Shown here piece after piece: positions 44,893 to 57,755 of a stretch of 64,000 bases of DNA (positions are counted from its first letter, which is position 1; each line of letters begins with the position of its first letter). Position numbers and translations under genes: made by a program. This DNA is from Ooceraea biroi (Eukaryota > Arthropoda > Insecta > Hymenoptera > Formicidae): the NCBI RefSeq assembly GCF_003672135.1, contig NC_039516.1, positions 13,561,838 to 13,625,837 of the forward strand. The letters run 5' to 3'. The notes beneath the pieces were generated by a model. That model was not told the DNA's origin. It worked only from the letters and a program-made list of their open reading frames with translations, and ran no database searches.

Positions 44893-46394
44893 AGTTTTCT
44901 TAGAGGGGTACTTTGTGTTTGATGGCTCACGATCGACTAAATTTCTCGTTCCATTCTTCGGCATGAGAAATGAATAAATATTTTAGCAGGAAACTACTAT
45001 GTGCGAGTAAATTTCAGGTGTCATCCTTCGAGATGAGATGTGAATGAATATTTCAGCAGAGGGTGGTATACGTGTACGAACGGAACACGTTCAAAACCTT
45101 TAATATAGCGTGTCACGCATCATCTATGATTGATAGGGGATAGGGGTTTGTAATATGTATATCCTATTACTACAACGTGGTAGATGTAAAAAAGCCTTGC
45201 TACGCAAGACGATTTCCCTCCATGCGAAACGTCTCGATCAGACTATATACTCAAGAGAGAATAATTTTCCCAGTAAAACAAATACGCTCTTTTTTCTTAT
45301 TTTTTAAGGGCGGCCATCAAGAAGTTACAAAATGCATTGAAAGAAATTATGATCCTAAGCCACAGCTTCCTCAGAAGATTGTTTTTCCGAGGATTTGCGA
45401 TACATTATTCCTGTAATCATTCCTTGCTCGTGTTTGCGATCAGTGCATTCATCATTGATAGATTCAACAGGTAGTACGATAGACTGCCTCAGCGCATGCT
45501 GCGGACGATGAAGAAAAGCAAACTTTCTTAACAAATGCTTTTTATGATGATGACTAGTAAGTTTGTTCTGCACCTGTGTTGAAAATTTAGTTATTGCGTT
45601 TTATATTATTTGAGAATACAATTTTATTATATTGGAAGTATAAGTTCTTGATGTTTCTCCTAGTTACACAGGGTGAGACACCTAAAACAGGCCACCTGAA
45701 CATCTCGACTGTTATTGGTGATAGAAAAAAATGTGTCAGACCAAACTTGCATGGTTTCGAGGGACACATATTTTGTTCTAAATAGTTTTTTATTAGGTGG
45801 ACGCGTAGAGGTCATATGAAGGTCAACTTCGTTTTTTTTAATGATATGATATGTTTTTTTACGTACCATCTAGTAGAGCGTTTGAAGATGCGCACATTGA
45901 TCTACGGGTCAAAATCATATAAATAATGAAAGAAAAGGATTTCTTTCCATTAATTTTTCTTTCTCATGAAAGGGTGGATGTGACCTGTAGTCTATATTCG
46001 TAAGTTCAGTTACGTTATGTAGAAATCATATTTTATTAAGTTTGTCTCACCAAGTGTTGTAATATTAAAACCTAATAATTCTTTGTATTCCTTTCAGTTA
46101 AGTATAAAATTCTATAGAATAATTCTAGTCTATCTAATCTATCTGATCTAACTAATCTAGTCTCTCTAAATGTAATAATTCTAGAGAATTATACATATTA
46201 TTATACTGTAAGTTTTAATTTTAAGAATTAAAAATTATTAAAAGAATTAAAAAAGATATGGGAAACAAATAAATTGCCAAATTATATATTATATTAATCA
46301 CACATAAATAACAAATCTTATCTTGACAACGCACAAAGATTAAGTAATTTCGATTGAATGTAAAAATAATACCTGGATACCGCTAATCATTTAA
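44893..46394. other. Spacer between receptors 1 and 2
   Basis: 1.5 kb without a gene. A weak match to the shared upstream block lies at about 45098-45112. A segment starting CACAGGGTGAGACACC at about 45667 looks like the end of a DNA transposon or other dispersed repeat, but I found no matching second end. The open frames of 60-79 codons here have no support. Confidence 0.45.
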
Positions 46395-48446
46395 TTATTC
46401 TAAAGATGCGAGCACCGTAAAATATGACATTGAAGTTTGCAGAATCTTTAAAATAAAAATACGTCTAATTAAAAAATGATTAAAAATACAATAAATTATA
46501 CAAGAGTTTTTTAATAAATTTTACGTTTATAGCATTACGTCTCGTACCGTGGTAAAACTTTCCAACGAGAAAACAAGTATCTTGCCAGCGGTCAGGAAAA
46601 TAGGTTGATAGGTCCTTCGTATCACGAACAGAAGTACGTTTTTCGATTTTACGGGTGTTTTGTACCACAAACTGTCATAACTGCAATCGTTCAATGACAA
46701 ACTATGAATCTCGATGAAATAATTATTGCAAAGTTCTTCGTCTTACATCTTTTCGCGCATCTGAACACTGTGGTCTATCAGCTTTTGTCCTTCGAAACTG
46801 AGATAGAACAAGTGGATCAGCTGAGCAGCAAAGTACACTACATATTTTAACGCATCTAAAGTATCAGCATCCCGCTGCGTGATCTACAATTTGCAAGAAA
46901 GAACTAAGAATTTTATTTCTTCGCAATCGCATTTCTAATAAACGTTCCAATGTCTAATGTAATTATACGCGCGGCATACAATATTATAATAAATAATCAC
47001 GTACTTGTAACAGAGTGATGCTAATTACCAATGCATTTATCGCCACTTGTATGGCCAGCGATAAAGAGAATATGTCTGTAACAAACTGAGCAAATCTATG
47101 GCAAAGGGGAAACGTAATAATAATGCGAATTAAGTAATTAAAAGAAAGTTCCTGCTCTTCCAATGATTTTTCTTCTAACGATTAAGTACTCACTGTAAAG
47201 CCTTTTGGTGCATGTGTACCGAAAACGCGATACGTTTGCGATAGTCATCACTTACGTAATCGTGTAAAACTTTTGTCGTGTAATCGTATGTTAACTGTTC
47301 AAATCGAAACCTGCAAGCATCCTGCACATGACACACGCATAAGGAATTTACCAGGATACTACGCTAAAAATTATATTCTTACCCAGCCACAGCAAAAATA
47401 CTACAGATATGTTCGATGCAAGTTAGAAGCATGCAATCGTGAGCTACTATTCCGGTCATCATTATTTCCCCACTCACGACGGCATGACAGAAAATATATA
47501 AGAAATATTCCTCCTCATCGACAAAATAGTATCCCGGATACGGGACCACTACAGGGCGGGATTCGTTGAGGGGTAATATGACATTCAACATTTGCGGTAT
47601 GATGGATATGCACATGAACAGAGCGTATGATATGAAGCAGTACGCTGCAACAGATAAAATGATCGTCCACCGACTATCAAATTTTCTTAAATTTATAAAG
47701 AGGGCAAGTAGGAATAATTAGGAAGATAAAAATTTGATAGTTTGTTCTTACATGAATACCCCAAAGAGAATCGCTGACTATTCTCAGTATATTTCTTCAC
47801 GATCTCATATTCTTCCGGACTCTCTAATCTATCCCAATTAATGAAAAAATGATCGACGAGAATCTTTAGCTTGAAGAATGATGATAAATGTCTATTAATG
47901 ATAAATCCTTTCCTCTGTAGTCTTACAGATATTCACTAGTAGTATTCTAACACTATTACTATAATAATAATAATAATAATAAAATAATAAATAATAAAAA
48001 TAAAAATTATACTGACATCAAAATATAGCATTTATTGAAGAATAATAAATTAGGAGAAGATATTCCCTAAACTTGTATACTAACATTATCCCATATAAGA
48101 TACATACCTTATACTGATTAAAATAACACGTATATAGTTTCAGTAATGATACACCAGTTAACGTGTACGATGTCATACTTTCGAAAATGCATTGCAAGTC
48201 TCCATCGCATCTAACGAATTTTGCTGTCTATAAATATCAATGCTCGCAGATATTTCGAAATCTTATTGTTTCAATATTTCATAATCTTTAATTATTAATC
48301 ACCTGCGGGATGATCATAGAAAGTGTGTTCAGAGTCACCAGAATTACGCAGAATATTCTTGTTTTTGGTGTCTGATAAGGCCACTGGCCAGCCAATGATG
48401 ACACCTTCTTAATAACACCGTAATACTGGTTGCAGGTAGAACTCAT
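46395..48446 (-). CDS. Odorant receptor 2 (9-exon subfamily), intact, 390 aa
   Basis: Exons from the 5' end: 48446-48303, 48227-48108, 47869-47752, 47644-47383, 47310-47194, 47095-47005, 46883-46747, 46680-46548, 46445-46395; 1173 nt with TAA. It starts MSSTCNQYYGVIKKV with GQWPYQ. Exon 3 has LESPEEYEIVKKY. Exon 4 has the loop LNESRPVVVPYPGYYFVDEE. Exon 7 has GQKLIDHSVQMREKM. The end is LQTSMSYFTVLASLE. Intron positions and phases (0,0,1,2,2,0,2,0) are the same as in all other copies. It is closest to receptor 3 (shared MSST N-terminus and related promoter), so a duplicate pair is likely. Confidence 0.93.
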
Positions 48447-49177
48447 AGTCTATAGATGACCTTTTGCCCATGGTTTCTCACAGTCGACTAACATCAAAAT
48501 TGTATTTTCCAACCTGTCCAGCCTTTAGTATTAGTAACGTGAATGAAATTTTGATAAGACTTCAAACACGCAATACATAGTACAAATGCAACGTATCTAG
48601 AAAAAGTGCCATACATCGACATGGCAAATGATTATAGCTTTTTCATGAACAGTAGTATTTATTTATTTCTTTAACTATAATAAGTATAGCGTAGAAAAAT
48701 CCCATGGACGTTGTCTCCGCTGGAGAACATATCGATTAGTAGAACGTTATATTATCTTATGCGGAGATAGTGGGTATAACATCGTTATATTTGGAGATTT
48801 ATAAACCTATGCTTAAAATGTCATTTCTACTTCCTGTAGACTAAGTATATGTAAAGTATAAAACACGAAAAAATAAAAATATACAAAACATAAAACATAT
48901 ATAAAAGAGGTATAAAAAAATAATTATACGAGGTATATAAAAATAACAGATTATGAATTTTACGTATACAGTTAAGAAATAATACTATAATAAATATATT
49001 GAGAATGTGTTCTGTGTTTTCGATGTAATATCAGTATCAGTATACAAACTATAAATAATTCATACATTACCAAATGCACATTATTATAATATCAGAATTG
49101 AAAGCGTGTGATTTATTGTATTGTATATGTAAAATATTAGTGTCGCCACATAATTGCTAACTGTCAGGAATAATGAG
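48447..49177. other. Spacer between receptors 2 and 3
   Basis: 0.73 kb, AT-rich, no gene. It contains the upstream block of receptor 2 (separate entry). Confidence 0.7.
48649..48693 (-). promoter_or_regulatory. Conserved upstream block of receptor 2 (putative core promoter)
   Basis: Read on the - strand it contains TACGCTATACTTATTATAGT and then AAAGAAATAAATAAATACTA, ending CTGT, about 203 bp before the ATG. The same block lies at nearly the same distance before receptors 3, 5 and 6, and in weaker form before 4. The A/T-rich core may act as a TATA-like element. Confidence 0.45.
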
Positions 49178-51347
49178 TTACTGAAAAGATGCGAGCATCG
49201 TAAAGTACGACACTGACGCCTGTACAATCTTTAAAATAAAAGCACGATGAATTATGCGAATGAAAGACTATAAGAAAAAAAAACTTGTGATAATTCTCAC
49301 TTTACCGTGCAGAAGCCTTGCAGGGAAAAAATATATATTTTGCCGGCGCTTACGCAACACGGTCGGAAACTCTTCATCATCACCAACAACATCAATTTTT
49401 GTGATTTTATAGGTAATTCGTACCAAGAACCATTATAACTTGATTTTTATAGGCAAATATCATAGTTAAGTAAACATAGAAATATATCGTGTATTAAAGA
49501 GATTAAATATCTTTCGGTGAATCATCATATGCGAATATCTTACATTTTGTTGCACATTTGAAGACTATGATCTATTAACTTCTGTCCTTCGAAACTGAGG
49601 TAGAACAGATGAATCAATTGACCAGCAATGTATACTATGTACCTCGACGACTCTAACGTATCAGAATTTTGATGCGTGATCTATAATTTGTTTGTATGTT
49701 TCTCATTATTTTAATGACCATTTAATTATCTAATCTAATTATACAGAAGAAGTATGTCGTAAATGATCTTATAATAAACAACTACTTACGTACTTGTAAC
49801 AGAGTAATGCTAATTACTACTGTATTTAGACCCACTTGTATGGCCAGCGATAATGAAAATATGTCTTCAAGAAACTGAGCGAACCTGTGGCAGACAGAAA
49901 ATGTAATACGAATTACAATCTGTCTTCTAATTAAGTCTACTCACTTTACAGCTTCTTGATGTGTATGTACCGAGAACACAATACGTTTACAGTAAGAATC
50001 ACTCCAATGAGTACGTAAAACTTTCATGGGTGTGTCCTCGTAAATTAACCGTTCAAATCGAAATCTGCAAGTAGTCTGCACATGATACACATGCACCAAA
50101 TTTATTACTAGGATACTGCCACTGTAGATTGCTCTTACCCGGCTACAGCGAAGATGCTGCAACCATGTTCGACACAACTTAAAAACATGCAGTCGTGAGC
50201 AACGATCCCGGTCATGGCGATTTCCCAGGCCACGATAGAATGGCAGAAAATATGTAGAAAATACTCTTCTTCGTCGACGAAGTAATGTCCCGGATATGGG
50301 GGCAGTACAGGGCGAGATTCGTTGAGGGGTAATACGACATTCAACAATTGCGGTATGAGAGACGCACACATAAACAAGGCCAAACATGCAAAACAGTACA
50401 CTGCAATATGTAAAATAATGCAATATATAAAAACAGATAAATTTATATAAATTTATCGACCATTAAATTGTAATTTTATAAGAGGCAAATAGGAGCGGAT
50501 ACGAAGATGGAAATTCAGTAACTTGTTCTTACACGAGTACCCCATGGAGTATCGCCTACCATTCTTGGCATATGTTTCCATAATTTCGTACTCTTCTGGA
50601 GTCTCTAGTTTGTCCCAATCGTTGAAGAAATGATCGATAAGAGCTTTTATCTAAAACAATGACTAAGTTTACAATGTTAATCGAGTTTAATAACATCAAT
50701 AGTTATAAGGCTGGCCAACACAATCATTCCATTCTTCAAAGGAATAGTTGTGCTTGGACAGTTTTAGAATTACGGAAGTTATTAAACCCGATTAACGTTG
50801 CCGTGTAAACTTAGTCAATATTTTCGATTAATGACAATCTCTTTTCATGATCTCGGACATTACAATAATTCATAGTTAATAGTATAAAACTTATATAATA
50901 ATAAAAAAAAAAAAAAAAAAAAAAACAAGAATAAATAAATAATAAATTGAGAAGATATATATTCTTTAAGCTTATATATTATCAACCTTCAAAATGAATG
51001 AAACGTACTTTACATCGGTTAAAATAACACGTAAACAGTTTCACTAATGTTACAAACGTTAACGTGTATGATGTCATAGTTTCGAAGATGCAATGCAAGT
51101 TTCCGTCGCATTTGACGAAGTTGACCATCTGGGAACATCAACGCTCACATATTTGGAGACCTCTTATCATTACTTCAATGTTTCACTATTAATTGTTAAT
51201 CACCTGCAAAACGATCACAGACAACGTGTTCAGAGTAATTAAACTCACGCAGAACAGCCTTGTACGTGGTGTCTGGTAAGGCCATTGACCAGCCAACGAT
51301 GACACCTTCTTAATGACATCGTAATATTGGCTGTAGGTAGAACTCAT
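49178..51347 (-). CDS. Odorant receptor 3 (9-exon subfamily), intact, 391 aa
   Basis: Exons from the 5' end: 51347-51204, 51128-51009, 50650-50533, 50400-50139, 50064-49945, 49884-49794, 49680-49544, 49438-49306, 49228-49178; 1176 nt with TAA. It starts MSSTYSQYYDVIKKV with GQWPYQ. Exon 3 has LETPEEYEIMETYAKN. Exon 4 has LNESRPVLPPYPGHYFVDEE. Exon 7 has GQKLIDHSLQMCNKM. Exon 8 has SAGKIYIFSLQGFCT. The end is VQASVSYFTMLASFQ. All splice sites are GT-AG and the frame is uninterrupted. Exon 5 is one codon longer than in receptor 2. Confidence 0.94.
50905..50925. repeat. Poly(A) tract in intron 2 of receptor 3
   Basis: About 21 A residues in a row inside the intron between exons 2 and 3. It may be a simple slippage tract or a worn retroposon tail; no other element is visible around it. 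Confidence 0.6.
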
Positions 51348-51999
51348 AGTTCACGGACGACCTTTTGCTCATGGTTCTACACAATCGACTAACTTCAAAA
51401 TTTTATCTCGTCCGGCTTTATTCCTTGGTATCAGAGAATGAAACTTTAATGAGATTTTAGACATGCACTCTGTGTTTGTCTAAATAAGCAATGTCTAGAA
51501 AAATTGTAATGTGCGTCCGCAAATAATGTACAACTCTCTCTGGACAGAAGTAGCGTTTATTTCTTTAACTTTAAGTATAGCGTACACAGATCCCCATGGA
51601 CACGTCATTTACTTCGTCAGGACGTATCGATCAGTAGAACACTATAATTTTTCGTGCGGAGCTTGTGAGAGTAAGACCGCCGCACTTGGAGAGCGCATTT
51701 GAAAACTTAAACCTATGCTTAAGATGTCACGTCTACAAACGTACTTCGTAGACTAGATAGACAAAATATAGATAGTACAAAATACAAAATACGAGAGGAG
51801 AGACAGTTAAATATGTATATAAGGTATACAAATATAATATAAATTTGACATGTATAGTTTGACATATATATTATCGAAGTATATTATCATAATCAAAATA
51901 TTGAAAACACATGTTCTGTGTATGTGTATGTGTGTGTCTTTTTGATTGGATATAGACATCATCTCGCGAAAACATCGGATATAAAGATAACAACGTGAT
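51348..51999. other. Spacer between receptors 3 and 4
   Basis: 0.65 kb, no gene. It contains the receptor 3 upstream block. Confidence 0.7.
51544..51587 (-). promoter_or_regulatory. Conserved upstream block of receptor 3 (putative core promoter)
   Basis: Read on the - strand it contains GTACGCTATACTTAAAG, then AAATAAACGCTACTTCTGT, about 197 bp before the ATG. The second part is shared with receptors 5 and 6 (AAATAAATGCTACTTCTGT). Confidence 0.5.
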
Positions 52000-54020
52000 T
52001 TATTGAAAAGATGCGAGTACCGTCAGGTACGACATCGAAGTTTGTAAAATCTTGAAAATTAGAAGCACGTCGTTAATGACATTATAAGATAAAATGATTA
52101 TCATTATAGTTAGCTTACCGTGGTGAAGCTCTCCAGAGAGAAAATGTAAACCTTCCCAGCGCTGAAGAAAGCCGGCCGACGACTCCTCGCCATCACAATC
52201 ATGGCCATCTTCTGTGATTTCGTTGATACGTTGTACCAGGAGCTGTGATATCTGCAACGTTTCAAAAACACGCAAAATGAGTGTAGAAAGTAACATGCAC
52301 AGACATAGGATATTTTTTATAAATATGCGATTGTCTTACATTCTATCGCGTATCTGAAAACTGTGATCTATCAGCTTCTGTCCCTCCAAGCTGAGGAAGA
52401 ACAAGTGGATCATTTCTGCAATAACATAGAACACGTACCTTGTTGCTTCTAAATAATCGTCGTTCTGCTGCGTAATCTCCAGAAATATAACAAATTTATA
52501 AATGTAATACACTTAATTCTTTTAAAAAATAGGATATTATTTTACAATATAATATATAATGACATACTTGTAGCAGGGTAATGCTCATTCCTACCGTTAC
52601 TATTAATATCTGAATAGCGAAAGGAAAAGTAAAAATATCTTCAAGATGTTGTGCACACCTGATACAAAAAAAAGATGAAAATATTCAAATCTTTAATTGA
52701 ACATATCGGTCACGAGTTCATCAGCGGACACATTAAAATTCCTTTTACTATTCGGCAACGTTAATCACTCACTCTAAAATTTCTCGATGTCTATGCACAA
52801 AAAACGCAATTTTTTTGTGATCCACATCTCTCGAATCAGCGTTTAAAATTTTCACAGTTCCATTATTATTATGAAATAAATGTTCAAAGTGGAACCTGTA
52901 AATAATCCGTACGATATGTAGTGTTCAGATAAAATTTCGAATAAACTGTACGAGAATATATATTTTACTGTAACATTTTCACATGTATTTTACATTAGTA
53001 CATCTTTACCCGATCAGAGCGAACATGCTGCAGATATGCTCCACGTAAGTCACAAACAAGCTATCGTGGGCGACTACAGCAGCCACGACTACTTCCCAGC
53101 CCACGATAGAGTGCCAAAGAATTTGAAAGAAGTGCTCCTGACTGTCTATGAAATAGTATCCCCGATACGGTGGTAGTATGGGACGGGATTGATTGAGGGG
53201 CCGCACGATATTCAGTATATAAGGTACGAGAGACATTGACATAAATATAACTACTGCTAGGAAACAATATACTGCAATGTACAAAATGGCATATGAGGAG
53301 AAAAATATCAAGTAGCTGATGTAAATATAGAGTGGATCATCCCTTATAATGTTTTCTCATTGGTATGCTTACCTAAATAGATCAAAGAAAATCGTCTACT
53401 ATTCTCGGCATACGACTTCATAATTTCATACTCTTCGGGAGTCCTTAATTCCTTCCAGTCGGTAAACAAGTGTTCTGTGAGGCTTCTGATCTGGTAAAAC
53501 ATTAGTAAATAATAAGTTCTTTAAACAATTTAAACAACATTGATTTAAATATCTGAAAATATAAGAAAACACCTATAAAATTGGAAAAATACAAAACAAA
53601 TTTGCGTCATTTTATTAAATATAAAATTCTTTACGTTAATGTCGAAGTATTAAATAGAAAAATGGATACTGCAAAACGTACTGTACGAATATTTATTTGA
53701 AATGTGTACATCTTCAACAAAGATACAGCTGACAGCAAGTACGCTGTCATTGCCTGAAAAGTGCACTGCATGTTCTTGCACATACATTGATACGCTATCT
53801 GAAAATGTTACCATTTATACAACTCTTGAAACAAGAAAATTTCTTTTTATATGATTAAGTTACATCGTATGTTTACCTCTGGGATAATTATAGTCAATGA
53901 GACTAAAGTTAACAGAGTAACACGGAATATTCTTGTTCTTGGTTTCAGATATGGCCACATACCAGTGAGCGACGATATTTTATAAACAATATCATAATAA
54001 TGATTGTGAGTGACTTCCAT
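52000..54020 (-). CDS. Odorant receptor 4 (9-exon subfamily), intact, 391 aa
   Basis: Exons from the 5' end: 54020-53877, 53798-53682, 53490-53373, 53271-53010, 52895-52773, 52658-52568, 52476-52340, 52251-52119, 52050-52000; 1176 nt with TAA. It starts MEVTHNHYYDIVYKI with GMWPYLKPRTR. Exon 3 has LRTPEEYEIMKSYAEN. Exon 4 has LNQSRPILPPYRGYYFIDSQ. Exon 7 has GQKLIDHSFQIRDRM. The end is LQTSMSYLTVLASFQ. Exon 4 departs from the otherwise constant loop (NQS for NES; IDSQEHFF for VDEEEYF), which could affect ligand specificity. Exon 5 is two codons longer than in receptor 2. Confidence 0.94.
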
Positions 54021-55365
54021 CTTTTATCTCCTAAGAAAACTGCACCTACGACACTGCGAGGTAATAAGAATAGTCCAATACTTTCATGGGGCTGGTTGTT
54101 CCTTCCTTATGTTACGCGTTAAAATTATAGACATATCCCTCGCGGTAGAATTGCTGTACAACGTGGCAATTTTCACAGAATGACTTTATGCATCACGTCC
54201 ATCAATGAATGATCCGTAAAGCTCTTGAGAATATCAAAGATAGTATTTATTTGACTATAGCGCTGGGGGACAGCACCACTTTATTGATAGATAAAGTACA
54301 TTGCAAGTTCTCTATAATCAGAGTATATCGATTCGAGTATGATTACTTTCTCCCTATAGACCCTTTTAGCACTACCGCTCCATTTATACAAACGTAAAAA
54401 GTCCAGCATTTAAGATGATACTTCGATGATACATTCAGAAGGATCGCGTGTGAATCCGATACATGTGGAACGTACAAGTAAGTTAAAATATTCAAGAGAT
54501 GTTACATAAAATAAAGAAAATACTTTAAAAGCGCATTTTCTTACAAAACATTTTAATAAATTAAATACTCCGTTTTAATTTATTACTTACATACTGTGGC
54601 AGAGATATTAAAAACCTAAAAACACTTTTATTATTTTATTTAGTTTGCAACAGCAAAATTTACGACACATGTATATTTCTTTATACATACGCGCATATTT
54701 ATGTGATTAAGAGATTCGATAATATCTATTGAATTTTATTGTATTAAGATAATTCTCCATACACTCACTACTGGAATATAAGAAATAAATGAAAACATGG
54801 AAAAGCACACAAAAGCTATATTGAAGTAAATTAAGCAACTACATATGGATCGTCTATTTTTTACCTGAAAGTTTCTTAATTGAATATATGAAAAAGAGCG
54901 AAATTCGACTGATGGGCACATTATTCTGCAACCGCCCATCGGACAAAATATCACTCATTAGAACATTTCTTTTTGCATAGGAATTCCGGATCAACATCAC
55001 CTTTTCTGCACAGTCAAAAAAAAGAAATCTTGCAGCAATTGTGCGTCAAGTATGCGTACAAATTACATTTGGAATAAAACACTACATAATTGTTATACAA
55101 TGAAACAATATTTTCAAAATTTAGTTACTAGAAACTTTAATAAAATAAAATGCGAAATGTCCTTGTTCTTAACTTCAGATCAGTCACATACCGATGACGG
55201 ACGATCTTCCTTAAACGAAATATTAATAATGATTGTAGATGTTGTTTTATTTGATTTTTTATTATAGTAATATATATATATATATATATTATATTACATG
55301 ATTATAATCATTTATTCTATACAATATTAACACCATCCTTGTCGGTCGCAGAGAAATAACGTGAC
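54021..55365. other. Spacer between receptors 4 and 5
   Basis: 1.3 kb, AT-rich, no gene. The half next to receptor 5 resembles the spacers after receptors 6 and 7, showing that the duplicated unit includes 3' flank. A (TA)n run lies at about 55269-55290. Confidence 0.6.
54238..54262 (-). promoter_or_regulatory. Weak copy of the upstream block, receptor 4
   Basis: On the + strand it reads AGATAGTATTTATTTGACTA then TAGCG, about 218 bp before the ATG. It keeps the ATTTATTT and TATAGCG parts of the block but not the rest. Confidence 0.3.
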
Positions 55366-57448
55366 CTAGTGAAAAGATGAGAGCATCGCAAAATATGATA
55401 TCGATGCTTGTACAACCTTCGAAACAAGATCATGACATGTCATTAAAAAATTTGCGAGCTAACGGTTTTGATAATTCTTGCTTTACCGTGATGAAACTCT
55501 TCAGAGAGAAAATGTAAATTTTGCCGGCACTAACGAAACTAGGCCGAAGACTCTTCATCATCACCATCATAACCAACTCTCGTGATTTCGCGGATACATT
55601 GTACCAAGAGCTATTGTATCTACAGTATTTTACTAGCACACAAATCTCGATTGCGGATAACAGTACATACAATATTATTTCAAATATTAAGATTCGCTAA
55701 AACACGTTACATTCTGTCGCGTATCTGAAGACTGTGATCTATCAGCTTTTGTCCTTCGAAACTGAAGATGAATAACCGTGTCATTTGAACAGAAATAAAA
55801 CTCATGTATCTTACTATTTCCAAAATATTGTCTTCGTGTTGCGCAATCTTTAATACAAAAATGTTACAGTTTTATTTCTTGTTAATTGATATAATACACA
55901 GTATTTGATAATTACCGTTATTTTACGGATATATGCGTACCTGTAACAAGGTCAGGCTTAATCCCACTGTTATCAGGAACAGTTGCAGAATGTTAGGTAT
56001 ATTAAAAACGTCTTCGACAAGTTGTGCCATTCTATAGCAAATAAAACATAAGATACTATTATATAATATATATATATATATATATATAAGATATAATTTA
56101 ATTTATATATATATATATAAATTAAATTATATCTTATTGCTTTTAGATTTTATTCTTTTCTTATTTTCAAGGGAATTTGCATTAAGAGAACATTACTTTT
56201 CACTTCACTATCTAACAACGTTATATATTATGCACTCACTCTAAAGTTTTTTGATGTTTAACCACAAAGCACGCAACTCTCTTGCAGCATTCATCATCTG
56301 AACAAGCTTGACAATTCCCTTTGCTTCATTAGAGAATAAATGTTCGAAGCGATATCTGAAAACAATTTGTTTAACGCTATTCCAAATAAATAGATACATA
56401 GTTTTGAATGTAACTTCTTCTTATAATTATTTGTTTACCCGATCACAGCAAACGAGCTACAAATATGCTCGATATAAGTAATGAACATGCCATCGTGAGC
56501 CATTATTCCAATTCCAAGAAAGAACCAAGCCACAATAGTATGTGAAAAGATTTGAAAAACATATTCTTCAGCATCCACGAAGTAATATGATGGATACGGC
56601 AAGAGTACCGGACGGGATTCATTGAGAGGTAATACGATATCGAGTATAAATGACATAAGAGACATCAACATAATTATACACATCGTTAAAAAACAATGCG
56701 CTGCAATGTTGAAAATAAATTACGTGAAAGATTTTCCATAATTACAATTTAGACAGAGTTTATACAACAACCTTACAGAAATTATTCATTGATAATCCTA
56801 ACCAAAAAAGAATAGAAATAATCGTCTACTGTTTTTGGCATATGATTTCATAATATCATATTCTTCAGTACTTTTTAATTCTTCCCAGTCAATGAACAAA
56901 TGTTCCGTGAGAGTTTTGATCTATTAAAACATAAATGTCACGAATTAATGCTATGGAATAATATTAACAAATTGATTAAATTTTTCCCCATAAGTTTATA
57001 AAATAAAAGTAAAAATTTAAATTCAACGGATATTTCTTCTTCTGCGAAATTAAATATTATATATCGAGTAAATGATGAAAGAATAACAAAATATAAATCA
57101 TACTGTGCGAGCGTTTGACTGAATGGTGTACATCATTATTATGACTAGAATTGGGACTGTACATGTTGCAAAATTCTGAGCCGTACATTGCAGTCTTAGT
57201 TTGCACATATATTGAAACCCAGCCTGGAAATATTATTATCGTTTACAAAAGTTATTGTGCATTCTCTTGTCTTTAGGAGAAATTACATTGTGTCGACTTA
57301 CCTGCGCGATTATCACAGTCAATGTAGTCAGTAGCAGCAGCGAGATGCGAAATAATTTTGTTCTTGGCTTGAGGTACGGCCATATACCGGCGATCGATGA
57401 TGTTATATAAACGAAAACGTAATAACGACTGTAAGTTTTATCCGGCAT
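55366..57448 (-). pseudogene. Odorant receptor 5 (9-exon subfamily), one-base deletion in exon 5
   Basis: Exons from the 5' end: 57448-57302, 57223-57104, 56920-56803, 56700-56439, 56355-56240, 56031-55941, 55847-55711, 55619-55487, 55416-55366. All splice sites, the ATG and the TAG are in place. Exon 5, however, is 116 nt where the phase requires 117 (or 117 plus a multiple of three). Compared with receptor 6, one base is missing at about 56306 (CAAGCTTGTT against CAAGACTTGTT). The frame then shifts and meets TAG at 56243-56241, the end of exon 5, removing the last helices. All other exons are open, so the loss is recent, or it is an assembly error. It starts MPDKTYSRYYVFVYI with GIWPYLKPRTK. 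Confidence 0.85.
56087..56135. repeat. AT-rich palindrome in intron 5 of receptor 5
   Basis: TAAGATATAATTTAATTT is followed by a (TA)n centre and the reverse complement. It can form a long AT hairpin. Receptor 6 has a shorter, altered version at about 60380-60440. Confidence 0.6.
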
Positions 57449-57648
57449 ATCTTTCTGAGAAACTCTAGCTCACAGAATTGACTAATTCTAAACGTTAAAA
57501 TCCACACGACTAACTGCCATTCTCTCATGTAAGAAATATTATGCATCAAGCTACGGACGTATTCCTCGTAACAGAACTGCTATACATATTGCACGTGTGA
57601 ATCAAACATTTGCAAAACAACTTTATGCGTTGCGTTGTTCGAAAATTG

Positions 57649-57690
57649 ACAGAAGTAGCATTTATTTCCATGGTACTAAGAATATCATCG
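57649..57690 (-). promoter_or_regulatory. Conserved upstream block of receptor 5
   Basis: Read on the - strand it contains GGAAATAAATGCTACTTCTG, then TCAAT, about 201 bp before the ATG. It is nearly identical to receptor 6 and shares the core with receptor 3. Confidence 0.5.
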
Positions 57691-57755
57691 AGAAGAGCGA
57701 TGTCAGACTACCAGCGAAATATATTGCAACCCCTGAATGACACGCATCGATCAGT

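Noticed and set aside
45177..45869. Several 60-79 codon frames between receptors 1 and 2
   Set aside because: No receptor motifs and no conserved start or splice pattern; part of it resembles a repeat fragment, not a gene.
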